Origin: CAYGLV01 sp964351025
GTDB lineage: Bacteria; Actinomycetota; Thermoleophilia; Gaiellales; Gaiellaceae
Assembly: GCA_964351025.1 (NCBI GenBank)
Contig: CAYGLV010000018.1
Coordinates: 1 to 37,962, forward strand
Reading direction: 5' to 3'
Length of the DNA stretch: 37,962 nucleotides
Shown: piece by piece, positions 16,463-24,596 of the stretch
Position numbering within the stretch: the stretch's first letter is position 1
Layout: each line of letters begins with the position of its first letter
Program-made: the position numbers and the translations under genes
The notes under the pieces: generated by a model
Database searches by the model: none
What the model was told of the DNA's origin: nothing
What the model saw: the letters and a program-made list of their open reading frames with translations, nothing else

Positions 16463-17079
16463 GCTGGGTGATCGATGAAGTTCCGCAGCAGCGCCATCCC
16501 GAACCGATGGCTCTTCTCGGGATGGAATTGCACGCCGACGATGTTGTCCCGCGCGATGATCGACGAGAACGGGTAGCCGTACATCGTCTCGCCCACGACG
16601 AGCTCCGGATCGGAACAGACGACGTGGAAGGAGTGGACGAAGTAGTACCGCCGCTCCACCTCGCCGTCGTCGAGCAGGTAGTGGGGGCGACGGTCGTCCA
16701 CCTCGTTCCAACCCATGTGAGGAACCTTGAGGCTCCCACCGTTGCCCGCGAACTCGAAGCGCACGGTGTCGGCGTCGAGCCAACCGAGCCCGGGCTCACT
16801 GCCTTCCTCGCTCCCGCGAGTGAAGAGGTGCATGCCGAGGCAGAGCCCGAGCACGGGAACCCGTTCGTCGAGCGCCTTGTACGAGAGGACGTCCACCAGT
16901 CCGCGCTCGTGGAGGTTCTGCATGCCCCGGTCGAACGCTCCCACCCCGGGAACGATGAGCTTGTCGGCCGCGCGCAGGACGGCGGGGTCGGAGGACACCA
17001 CCGGCTTCGCCCCGAGCCTCGACGCCATGTTGGCGATCGACCCCAGGTTGCCTAGGCCGTAGTCGACGATCACAAGCAT
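16459..17079 (-). CDS. HisH-like glutamine amidotransferase subunit, triad 1
   Basis: This 206-residue class I glutaminase starts MLVIVDYGLGNLGS. It has the nucleophile elbow GLCLGMH with Cys80 and the catalytic pair in VQFHPEKS, His186 and Glu188, so it should be active. It releases ammonia from glutamine for the HisF-like partner. GGAG lies 6 nt before ATG 17079, and there is a 12-nt gap to the upstream gene. Together with the next two genes it forms a HisH-HisF-WbpG module like that of Pseudomonas aeruginosa O-antigen loci. No other histidine genes are nearby. Confidence 0.92.
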   Translation of the reverse strand: MLVIVDYGLGNLGSIANMASRLGAKPVVSSDPAVLRAADKLIVPGVGAFDRGMQNLHERGLVDVLSYKALDERVPVLGLCLGMHLFTRGSEEGSEPGLGWLDADTVRFEFAGNGGSLKVPHMGWNEVDDRRPHYLLDDGEVERRYYFVHSFHVVCSDPELVVGETMYGYPFSSIIARDNIVGVQFHPEKSHRFGMALLRNFIDHPA

Positions 17080-17091
17080 GTGGTTCTCCAG

Positions 17092-18573
17092 TCAGGCCGG
17101 GCGTGACGACTGGCTCCCCGCACTCAACGGGTGGCCCAGCTCCCCTGCGATCCTCTCGAGGGCGCCCGGCCGATAGTACCGACCGCTCACCTCCTCGGGC
17201 ACCCGCAGGTCCCGCGACTCTCGGAGGAGGCGCAGGAGCTCTGCCGGTGCCGCGGCAAGCGCCGCGTGCCCGGCAGCCACGAGCGGAAGGACGTGGTCGT
17301 GGCCCGGAAGCGGCAGGACAATCGTCGGGACGCCGATCCCGAGCGACTCGTAGTGGCACGCAGAGGAGATGCTGACGTGGGCATCCGCTGCGCTGAGAAG
17401 CTCGAGCGTCGAGGGTCGCTGGTCACTCGCCAGGATCCGCACGTCGCCGCCCTGAAGCATCCGCCCGTAGCTCTCCTGCGACGACGCGTCGTAGATCGGA
17501 TGGAGCTTCACGTCGAGACTGCAAGCGAAGCCGGCCGCACGGGCGAGCGCCATCGTCTCCGCCAGGAACTGCGCCAGCTCCTCGGTGGCGATTCCCTGGC
17601 TCGTCACGAGGACCCTGCACTCCTGCTCGTCCCGCGGACGGGCGTCCACTCTCCGAGCGCGGAACCGATCGATCCGCGGGCTCCCCGTGACGCGGAGCTC
17701 GTCACCGTAGAAGCCACCGGCCCGAAGCTCGTCCTCCCAGTGCCGCCCGAAGAGAAGCAGGGCGTCGGGCACGATCAGCCGCTCGCGGTACGGGGCCGCC
17801 GTGATCCCCAACGCATGTGGGTGATCCCGCGTGAAGATGCCGTGCTGGAGCTCGACACAGCGGATGCCCCGCTCCTTGGCCGCGGCGAAGAGCTCGAACT
17901 CACCTGTGTCCGCCACCAGGACGAACCGCGGGCGAACGCGATCCAGAACGCGGCCATAGAGGCGTCTCGCCCCGCGGAAGGAGCGGAGCCTTCGTTCGAC
18001 GACCACGGGATCGAATCCCCCGACGCCGAGCTCGGTCGAGATGGCATCGCCGAGGAACGCCGCCGCGTCTGAGACCTCCTCGGAACGCTCGAGCCTCCCG
18101 AGCACGCGCGCACCAAGCTCGATGCCCACGGTCGCAGCGCTGGGTGGAAGGTGAACGGCGCGCGACCCACCTCCGCGGCCCCGGGCGTTCTGGACCTCGA
18201 TCTTGACGTGCGAGCCGACGACGTCGAGGACGTCGTCGAGGAAGACATCCCGGTACCGGCCGTCGTCCTGGATCTCGGCCAGCGCCGACGCGAACGACTT
18301 TGCGAGGACGGGAGCCTTCGGTAGGCGCACGTACCGCGTCCAGTCGGCCACACCCCTGCGGATCAGGCCGGACCGGCCGAAGGACCGTGTGCCGGTGGGG
18401 CTGCTCGGCGAGGCCCGCGCCAGCTCCGCGGCGACCGGGAAGCGCAGAAGCTGCCACGCGCTCCAACCGTCGACCGAGGGCTCGAAGAGGCCGAGCCTTG
18501 CTTCGGCCTCGTGCAGGAACCGGGCGATCTCCGCATCCGACATCGCTCCCCCGGACGTGGCGAGCTCGCTCAT
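17092..18573 (-). CDS. GT-B-like surface carbohydrate protein; candidate nonulosonate transferase
   Basis: This is a 493-residue protein. The C-terminal half has ELQHGIF at 241-247, VTGSPRID at 295-302, KLHP at 356-359 and SISSACHYESLGIGVP at 401-416. These resemble the QHG, HP and SS motifs of capsule-type GT-B enzymes, including CDP-glycerol phosphotransferase-like and bacterial sialyltransferase families, the latter using CMP-sugars. The N-terminal 200 residues are not recognised. It is coupled to LegC by an ATGA overlap at 18570-18573 and precedes the amidotransferase triad, so transfer of the nonulosonic acid made here is a reasonable guess. It is not demonstrated by the sequence. Confidence 0.72.
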   Translation of the reverse strand: MSELATSGGAMSDAEIARFLHEAEARLGLFEPSVDGWSAWQLLRFPVAAELARASPSSPTGTRSFGRSGLIRRGVADWTRYVRLPKAPVLAKSFASALAEIQDDGRYRDVFLDDVLDVVGSHVKIEVQNARGRGGGSRAVHLPPSAATVGIELGARVLGRLERSEEVSDAAAFLGDAISTELGVGGFDPVVVERRLRSFRGARRLYGRVLDRVRPRFVLVADTGEFELFAAAKERGIRCVELQHGIFTRDHPHALGITAAPYRERLIVPDALLLFGRHWEDELRAGGFYGDELRVTGSPRIDRFRARRVDARPRDEQECRVLVTSQGIATEELAQFLAETMALARAAGFACSLDVKLHPIYDASSQESYGRMLQGGDVRILASDQRPSTLELLSAADAHVSISSACHYESLGIGVPTIVLPLPGHDHVLPLVAAGHAALAAAPAELLRLLRESRDLRVPEEVSGRYYRPGALERIAGELGHPLSAGSQSSRPA

Positions 18574-19757
18574 CGCGCTTCGAGCGGCGGACCTGATCCC
18601 ACTGCGGCGAGCAGCTCGCCGATGACGCGCTCCTGGTCCGGCGCACTCAGCCCGACCGAGCTCGGCAGGCAGACGCCCTGCTCGTACAACCGCTCCGCCG
18701 TCGAGCAGTCGGTCGCGACCGCGCCCCGCTGCGCCGGGCTGAGATGCATCGGCTGCCAGATCGGCCGTGCTTCGATCCCGCGGCTTCGAAGGCGCTCGAC
18801 GAGCGCTCGGCCCGACGCGTCTCGTGCCAGGACGGTCGACAACCAGAACGTGCTGAAGGCCCACGGCGCTTCTCCCAGGGTTGAGAGGCCTGGCACCCCG
18901 TCTACTGCCTGCGCGTACGTCGTCGCGATTCGCCGCTTGACCGCGACGTACTCGTCGACGAGCTCCATCTGAGCGACGCCCATCGCGGCGTTCAGGCTGG
19001 TCGGCCGGTAGTTGAAACCGATCTCCTCGTGCACGTATTCGAACGCGTGGGCCCGCGCCTGCGTGGTCAGATGGCGCGCGCGGTCCGCCCAGTCCTCGTG
19101 CTTCGTGAGGATCATCCCGGCGCCGCCCGCAGTCACGACCTTGTTCCCGTTGAAGCTGAAGCAGGCGACGTCGCCGAAGGTCCCGGTCATGCGGTCCCGG
19201 TACCGCGCGCCGATGCTTTCCGCGCAGTCCTCGACCACGACGAGCTCCCGGGACCGTGCGATCTCGAGCACCGGGTCAAGGTCGACCGGGTGCCCGAGCG
19301 CGTGGACGACCAGGATCGCTTTCACCGTTCGCCCGGTCGTCGAGTTGACGAGCGCGCCGTCCCGCCAGTCGCATCCCGTCTCGACGAAGTGCGCCAGCTT
19401 GTCCACGTCGATCTGCAGGTACGAGGGGTCGCAGTCGATGAAGACCGGAGTGCCCCCCGCGTAACGCACCGCGTTCGCCGGCGCGATGAAGGTGAGCGTC
19501 GGCATGATCACCTCGTCGGCGGGCGTGACACCGGCGAGCAGCATCGCGACGTGCAGCGCCGCCGTCCCGTTGACCGTGGCGACGGCATTCGGGGCTCCGA
19601 CGTACGCGGCAACCGATTCCTCGAACCGCTCGACGAACGGTCCGGCCGATGAGACCCAGCCCGAGTCGAGCGCCTCCTTGACGTACTCCCACTCCCGGCC
19701 GCCGAGCTCGGGAGCCGCCAACGGGATGAAGGGCTCGTCACCCCCGCCGGCGCTCAT
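18570..19757 (-). CDS. legC: LegC-like PLP-dependent aminotransferase
   Basis: This is a 395-residue DegT/DnrJ/EryC1-type enzyme. The PLP lysine is Lys206 in SFNGNKVVTAGGAG, and the cofactor-binding Asp177 is in VVVEDCAES. It would aminate C4 of the nucleotide-linked 4-keto-6-deoxy sugar made by the adjacent LegB, using glutamate. This gives the 4-amino-4,6-dideoxy sugar of the legionaminic acid route. ATG 19757 overlaps the LegB stop as ATGA, and its own stop overlaps the next gene in the same way. Length and context fit LegC better than PseC or DesI-type enzymes, but the hexose stereochemistry cannot be read from the sequence. Confidence 0.88.
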   Translation of the reverse strand: MSAGGGDEPFIPLAAPELGGREWEYVKEALDSGWVSSAGPFVERFEESVAAYVGAPNAVATVNGTAALHVAMLLAGVTPADEVIMPTLTFIAPANAVRYAGGTPVFIDCDPSYLQIDVDKLAHFVETGCDWRDGALVNSTTGRTVKAILVVHALGHPVDLDPVLEIARSRELVVVEDCAESIGARYRDRMTGTFGDVACFSFNGNKVVTAGGAGMILTKHEDWADRARHLTTQARAHAFEYVHEEIGFNYRPTSLNAAMGVAQMELVDEYVAVKRRIATTYAQAVDGVPGLSTLGEAPWAFSTFWLSTVLARDASGRALVERLRSRGIEARPIWQPMHLSPAQRGAVATDCSTAERLYEQGVCLPSSVGLSAPDQERVIGELLAAVGSGPPLEAR

Positions 19758-20746
19758 CGGACGTACGTGCCCAGGCGGAACCGGTCGAGGTTCTCACCGA
19801 TCCACGCAATCGTCTCCTCGAGCCCCGACTCGAGCGTCCGCTGCGGCTCCCAGCCCATGAGGGCTCGGGCGCGACTCGCATCCGCGCACAGCCGCTCGAC
19901 CTCGCTCCCCTGTGGACGGGTGCGCTCTCCCTCGGTGACGATCGGGAGCTCCCGCCCGACGAGGCGCAGCACGAGCGCGGCCAGGTCGCCGACCGAGATC
20001 TCCGTGCCGGTCCCGACGTTGACCACCTGCCCGACCGCGTCCGGGCAGTCGGCAAGCCGGACGAACGCGTCAACCGTGTCCTCGACGAACGTGAGGTCGC
20101 GCGTCGGCGAGAGGTTGCCGAGCCGGATCTCCGATCCGGACAGAGCCTGCGTGACGATCGTCGGGATGATCGCCCGCGCCGACTGGCGTGGACCGTAGAC
20201 ATTGAAGGGCCGGATCGTGGCCACCGGCAGCCCGAAGGAGAGGAAGAAGGACTCGGCCAGCTTGTCGGCTCCGATCTTCGAGGCGGAGTAGGGAGACTGT
20301 CCCTGCAACGGATGGTCCTCGCCGATCGGAACCCGGAGTGCGGTGCCGTAGACCTCGCTGGTCGACGTGTGGACGACACGGCCGACGTCTGCCCTGCGAG
20401 CGGCCTGGAGGACGTTGAGCGTCCCCTCGACGTTCGTCCGCACGTACGAGATCGGGGCCGAGTACGAGTACGGGATCGCGATCAGGGCGGCCAGGTGGAA
20501 GACGACCTCGATGCCGCCCATCGCACCGAGCACGCTCTCGGCGTCCTGCACGTCGCCGAGCACGACCTCGATCTCGTCCTTCACCTCGGACTGGTCGAGC
20601 CACTCCCAACCCCCGCTCGAGGTGTAGAGGACGAAGGCGCGGACCTGGGCTCCCTCGCGGACCAGCCGCTCGACGAGGTGGCTGCCGATGAAGCCGCCGG
20701 CGCCGGTCACCAGGACCCGCCGGCCCGCCCAGTCCATGCCGCTCAC
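19754..20746 (-). CDS. legB: LegB-like NAD-dependent 4,6-dehydratase
   Basis: The 330-residue extended SDR protein has the NAD motif TGAGGFIGSH (14-23), STSEVYG (128-134) with the dehydratase Ser/Glu, and the catalytic Tyr153 and Lys157 in YSASK. It probably converts NDP-GlcNAc to the 4-keto-6-deoxy form, the second step towards legionaminic acid. I prefer GTG 20746 because it overlaps the PtmE stop as GTGA. ATG 20737 gives a protein three residues shorter. Neighbours PtmE and LegC on either side support the assignment. Confidence 0.88.
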   Translation of the reverse strand: MSGMDWAGRRVLVTGAGGFIGSHLVERLVREGAQVRAFVLYTSSGGWEWLDQSEVKDEIEVVLGDVQDAESVLGAMGGIEVVFHLAALIAIPYSYSAPISYVRTNVEGTLNVLQAARRADVGRVVHTSTSEVYGTALRVPIGEDHPLQGQSPYSASKIGADKLAESFFLSFGLPVATIRPFNVYGPRQSARAIIPTIVTQALSGSEIRLGNLSPTRDLTFVEDTVDAFVRLADCPDAVGQVVNVGTGTEISVGDLAALVLRLVGRELPIVTEGERTRPQGSEVERLCADASRARALMGWEPQRTLESGLEETIAWIGENLDRFRLGTYVR

Positions 20747-21822
20747 GTCTGCTCGCTCCGGGGCTGTTCGAAGTCGGACACCGCTCGTTCGTAATCGTCG
20801 ATCTGGCCGATGTCGATCCAGTACTCGTGGATCGGGAACGCGACGACCTGCCCCCCGTCGGTGACGAGGTCCTCGATCAGGTGCGTCATGTCGTACGGAC
20901 GATCCTGGGGGACGCGCGCGCACACCTCCGCGTTCAGCAGGTAGATGCCGGCGTTGACGAGGTACCGGAGAGTCGGTTTCTCGGAGATCTTCACGACCCG
21001 TGTGTCCTCGACGTCGATGATCCCGTAGGGAACCGTGACCTTGCTCTCCCGGACCGCCACGGTCATGTCGGCCATGTGCTCCCGGTGGAAATGGAGCATC
21101 GCCCGGAAGTCGACGTGGGTAAGGATGTCCCCGTTGATCACGAGGAGCGGGTCTTCGGCGTGCTCCATCCGGCCGAGCGCGCCGGCCGTCCCGAGGGGCT
21201 GATCCTCGTGGACGTACTCCACCTCCACACCGAAGTCGCCGCCGTCCTTGAAGTGGCTCGCGATCAGGTCGCCGCGGTAGTGGGTCGCGAGATTCACGCG
21301 CCGCACGCCGGCGTCCCGCAACTGCCCGACGATTCGCTCGAGCATCGGCGTGTCGCCGACCCGCAGCATGGGCTTCGGCAGGTCGTCGGTGAGCGGGCTC
21401 AGCCGCGTGCCAAAGCCTCCCGCCATCACCACCGCAGTCAGCGGCAGCTCGTACGAGCGAGCGAGATCGCTGAGCAGCGCTAGGTCGACCACGCGCCCTT
21501 CGCCGTCCACGAGCGGGATCTGCCGGAGGACGCGCTCGTTCATCAGGTGCAGAAGCTCGTGTGCCGGGGTCTCGACCGGGGCCGTGGTGGGCGCCGGCTG
21601 TCCGCCTTCCCGCGCCCGGGCGATCAGGTCGGAGACCGCCAGATCGAGGTCGACCTCTGCGAGGATCGCCCTCCGCGTGTCGCCGTCACTGATCGTGCCG
21701 AGGAGATGGCGCTCGTCGTCGACGACCAGCGCGATGCCCTCTCCGTTGCGGTCGATGCACGCCATTGCCTCCCGCAGCGTCTGGCTGGGACCGATGCAGT
21801 AGGCCGTGATCTCCAGGCTCAT
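20743..21822 (-). CDS. ptmE: PtmE-like nucleotidyltransferase with two CBS domains
   Basis: The protein is 359 residues. Two CBS-type repeats occupy roughly residues 8-60 and 82-125. A sugar-phosphate nucleotidyltransferase domain then starts at VVMAGGFGTRLSPLTDDLPK (131-150). The CBS plus nucleotidyltransferase fusion matches Campylobacter PtmE, which makes GDP-glucosamine for legionaminic acid. By analogy this enzyme should activate GlcN- or GlcNAc-1-phosphate, but GTP versus UTP use is not visible. CBS domains often bind adenylates and could regulate entry into the pathway. ATG 21822 is the first gene of a seven-gene operon and appears leaderless. Confidence 0.87.
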   Translation of the reverse strand: MSLEITAYCIGPSQTLREAMACIDRNGEGIALVVDDERHLLGTISDGDTRRAILAEVDLDLAVSDLIARAREGGQPAPTTAPVETPAHELLHLMNERVLRQIPLVDGEGRVVDLALLSDLARSYELPLTAVVMAGGFGTRLSPLTDDLPKPMLRVGDTPMLERIVGQLRDAGVRRVNLATHYRGDLIASHFKDGGDFGVEVEYVHEDQPLGTAGALGRMEHAEDPLLVINGDILTHVDFRAMLHFHREHMADMTVAVRESKVTVPYGIIDVEDTRVVKISEKPTLRYLVNAGIYLLNAEVCARVPQDRPYDMTHLIEDLVTDGGQVVAFPIHEYWIDIGQIDDYERAVSDFEQPRSEQT

Positions 21823-21829
21823 CGCGTAG

Positions 21830-21835
21830 ACAGTA
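21830..21835 (-). promoter_or_regulatory. -10 box for the ptmE operon, apparently leaderless
   Basis: TACTGT on the minus strand ends 7 nt before ATG 21822, and there is no Shine-Dalgarno sequence. This is the spacing expected when transcription starts at the A of the start codon. No -35 is obvious. Confidence 0.5.
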
Positions 21836-21863
21836 GCGCCCGTGTTGGTGGGCATACGTGGGT

Positions 21864-21869
21864 TACCCT
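21864..21869 (+). promoter_or_regulatory. -10 box for amidotransferase triad 2, apparently leaderless
   Basis: TACCCT ends 6 nt before ATG 21876 with no Shine-Dalgarno sequence between. It faces away from the ptmE -10 box at 21830-21835, so both promoters fit within 53 bp and probably share regulation. Confidence 0.5.
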
Positions 21870-21875
21870 GCGGTC

Positions 21876-23036
21876 ATGCAGCCCGCCACCGACGTCGTTT
21901 CGTACTACGGGCTCCCGGTCGAGGTGCAGTATTGCACGAGATGCGTCGTGTCGAACCAGCGCCCGCGCATCACCTTCGACGAGGAAGGGGTGTGCAGTGC
22001 CTGCCGGTACGCAGACCGCAAGCAGCGGGAGATCGACTGGGTGGCGCGCGAGGCCGAGCTCGTCGAGCTCCTCGACCGCCATCGAAGCTCGGACGGTTCA
22101 CACGACGTGATCGTCCCATGCAGCGGCGGCAAGGACAGCGCTGCCGTCGCCTACTGGCTCAAGCACCGCTACGGCATGCACCCGCTGACGGTGACCTGGT
22201 CACCGCACCTGTACACCGACATCGGGTGGCGGAACCTCCAGGCCTTCATCGCCCATGGGTACGACAACATCCTGGGCAGCCCCAACGGCGCCGTGCACCG
22301 TGTGCTCACGCGCCTCGCGTTCGAGCACCTCGGGGATCCCTTCCAGCCCTTCATCTATGGCCAGAAGGCGTTTCCGATGCGCATCGCCTCCAAGTTCGGC
22401 ATCCCGCTCGTCATGTACGGCGAGAACGGCGAGGTGGAGTACGGCGGTGACCTGAAGAACGCCGACAGCCCCACGCACGACCTCGACAGCGATCTGATGA
22501 AGCACTACTTCTCAGGGATCGGCCCGCTCCACTGGGCCAACTACGGCGTCGACGAGGACGACCTGCGCGTCTACATGCCACCCCCGCTCGAAGAGATGCA
22601 CGAGGTGGGCCTCGAGTGTCACTTCTGGAGCTACTACCACCGGTGGGTCCCGCAGGAGTGTTACTACGCCGCGGCCGAGCACACAGGTTTTCAGGCCAAT
22701 CCGGACGGTCGATCGGAAGGGACGTATTCGAAGTACGCGAGCCTCGACGACCGGCTGGACGGCTTCCACTACTACCTGGCCTTCATCAAGTTCGGAATCG
22801 GCCGCGCGACCTCCGACGCAAGCCACGAGGTTCGCGACGGTCACCTCACCCGCGACGAGGCGGTGGGGCTCGTCCACCGATTCGACGGGGAGTTCCCCCA
22901 GAAGTACTTCGACGACTTCCTCGCGTACACCGATCTCTCCAAGGACCGGTTCCACGAGATCGTCGACAGCTTTCGCTCTCCGCATCTGTGGGAGCGTGAC
23001 GGGGACAAATGGCTGCTCAAGTCCCGGGTTCGCTGA
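21876..23036 (+). CDS. N-acetyl sugar amidotransferase (WbpG/PseA-like), triad 2
   Basis: The 386-residue protein has paired cysteines Cys20/Cys23 (CTRC) and Cys40/Cys43 (CSAC) and the PP-loop SGGKDS at 83-88. It shares the overall design of the triad 1 enzyme, but the PP-loop, substrate-facing middle region (GENGEVEYGG) and C-terminus are clearly different, so it is a divergent paralogue. The expected reaction is ATP-dependent conversion of a sugar N-acetyl group to acetamidino, fed by the HisF/HisH-like proteins that follow. ATG 21876 is preferred over the in-frame GTG 21858 because the -10 box places the transcript start at this ATG. It lies between two legionaminic operons on the opposite strand. 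Confidence 0.88.
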   Translation: MQPATDVVSYYGLPVEVQYCTRCVVSNQRPRITFDEEGVCSACRYADRKQREIDWVAREAELVELLDRHRSSDGSHDVIVPCSGGKDSAAVAYWLKHRYGMHPLTVTWSPHLYTDIGWRNLQAFIAHGYDNILGSPNGAVHRVLTRLAFEHLGDPFQPFIYGQKAFPMRIASKFGIPLVMYGENGEVEYGGDLKNADSPTHDLDSDLMKHYFSGIGPLHWANYGVDEDDLRVYMPPPLEEMHEVGLECHFWSYYHRWVPQECYYAAAEHTGFQANPDGRSEGTYSKYASLDDRLDGFHYYLAFIKFGIGRATSDASHEVRDGHLTRDEAVGLVHRFDGEFPQKYFDDFLAYTDLSKDRFHEIVDSFRSPHLWERDGDKWLLKSRVR

Positions 23037-23058
23037 CCACGATCGCGGGTCGCCGCGC

Positions 23059-23910
23059 GTGAGCGCACGCATCATCGCCCGGCTCGACATCAAGGGCCCC
23101 AATCTCGTCAAGGGCATCCATCTGGAGGGGCTTCGCGTGCTGGGCAAGCCGGAGCACTTCGCGCTCCACTACTACGAGTCCGGTGCCGACGAGCTCCTCT
23201 ACCAGGACGTCGTCGCCAGCCTGTACGGCCGGAACAGCCTGCTCGACATCATCTCGGAGACAGCGAAGCAGATCTTCATCCCCCTGACCGTCGGCGGCGG
23301 GCTGCGAACGGTCGAGGACATCCGCACGGTCCTGCGAGCCGGCGCCGACAAAGTGGCCCTGAACACTGCGGCAATCGTCGAGCCCGACCTCGTCCGCGAA
23401 GCTTCCCGGCGCTTCGGCTCATCGACGATCGTGATCTCGATCGAGGCGAAGAAGCAGCCCGACGGCTCGTACGAGGCCTACACGGACAACGGCCGCGAGC
23501 GCACCGGCGTCGACGTGCAGGACTGGGCTGTGCGCGCGGCAGAGCTCGGAGCCGGCGAGATCCTCCTCACGTCGATCGACCAGGAAGGGACCGGGGCAGG
23601 CTTCGACCTCGAGCTGATTCGCGCGGTCGGAGACTCCGTGCCGATCCCGGTCATCGCCTCGGGCGGTGCAGGGCGCGCCGATCACGTTGCCGAGGCGATC
23701 CTGACCGGCCACGCAGATGCCGTCGCCGTCGCGTCACTCCTGCACTACCACTACGTGCGAACGAACCCGGTGCTCGGCGACTACTCGGCCGAAGGGAACA
23801 TCCAGCATCTGCTCGGCGGCGGCGGCTTCGCGCGCGTGGAGGACGTCTCCCTCGAGGAGATGAAAGCGCAGCTCGTGGAACGCGGGATCGATGTCCGGAG
23901 GCCGGCATGA
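23059..23910 (+). CDS. HisF-like ammonia-channel subunit, triad 2
   Basis: This 283-residue TIM barrel has ARLDIKG at the start, VGGGL near 78-82, TSIDQEGT and ASGGAG. The first catalytic position of true HisF is kept (Asp10), but the second, Asp130 of HisF, is Glu129 (VISIEAKK). It is therefore the reverse of the triad 1 protein, which lost the first Asp. Residues 235-283 form a longer C-terminus than usual, including a glycine run LLGGGGF. The start is GTG 23059, 22 nt after the amidotransferase stop, with a weak RBS. The stop overlaps the HisH-like start as ATGA. Confidence 0.88.
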   Translation: MSARIIARLDIKGPNLVKGIHLEGLRVLGKPEHFALHYYESGADELLYQDVVASLYGRNSLLDIISETAKQIFIPLTVGGGLRTVEDIRTVLRAGADKVALNTAAIVEPDLVREASRRFGSSTIVISIEAKKQPDGSYEAYTDNGRERTGVDVQDWAVRAAELGAGEILLTSIDQEGTGAGFDLELIRAVGDSVPIPVIASGGAGRADHVAEAILTGHADAVAVASLLHYHYVRTNPVLGDYSAEGNIQHLLGGGGFARVEDVSLEEMKAQLVERGIDVRRPA

Positions 23911-24596
23911 CATCGAGCACCGCGCCGCTCGTCGCCATCGTCGACTACGACATGGGGAACATCTTCAGCATCAAGCAGGCGTGCGAGACGTCAGGGCTCG
24001 CGGCGATCCTGACGAGCGAGCCTCGAGAGCTCGAACGCGCCGACGCCGTCGTCCTGCCCGGAATCGGCGGGTTCCCCGACGCGATGGACTGCCTGGAACG
24101 GCTCGACCTCGTCGCCCCTTTGCGCGAGCTGGCGACCTCCGGCAAGCCGGTGGTCGGTGTCTGCCTCGGCATGCAGCTGCTGATGTCCGAAAGCCACGAG
24201 TTCGGGGTTCGTCCCGGTCTCGGCGTCTTCGGCGGATCGGTCGTCCACTTCGGCACGCCACGAGAGGGAGATCGGGTGCTCAAGGTGCCGCACGTGGGCT
24301 GGAACCGCGTTCACATCCCCGCAGGGATCTCGAGCGGCAGCGGGCTCGACCTGCTGGGCCGGGACAACGACGGCGAGTCCATGTACTTCGTCCACAGCTA
24401 CGTCGTCCGGCCCGACGATCCGACAGCGGTGTTGGCGACAACCCGCTACGGGGACACGGAGTTCTGCTCGGCGATCGCGCGGGACAACGTCGTCGGGTTC
24501 CAGTTCCATCCGGAGCGAAGCGGCCCGGCCGGCCTCCGCATCTACGCGAACCTGGCACGGTGGCTCCGTGAGCGCCGGGAAGGCTCCGTCAGCTAG
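23907..24596 (+). CDS. HisH-like glutamine amidotransferase subunit, triad 2
   Basis: This 229-residue class I glutaminase has Cys86 in GVCLGMQ and His201/Glu203 in FQFHPERSG, so the triad is intact. The N-terminus is a few residues longer than in HisH. It supplies ammonia for the second amidotransferase module. Gene order here is amidotransferase, HisF, HisH, the reverse of triad 1. The 3' end overlaps the convergent acetyltransferase gene by four bases (24593-24596). Confidence 0.9.
   Translation: MTSSTAPLVAIVDYDMGNIFSIKQACETSGLAAILTSEPRELERADAVVLPGIGGFPDAMDCLERLDLVAPLRELATSGKPVVGVCLGMQLLMSESHEFGVRPGLGVFGGSVVHFGTPREGDRVLKVPHVGWNRVHIPAGISSGSGLDLLGRDNDGESMYFVHSYVVRPDDPTAVLATTRYGDTEFCSAIARDNVVGFQFHPERSGPAGLRIYANLARWLRERREGSVS

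Noticed and set aside
15680..24596. Histidine biosynthesis genes (hisH, hisF)
   Set aside because: Both HisF-like proteins lack one catalytic aspartate, no other his genes are present, and each pair is coupled to a sugar amidotransferase.
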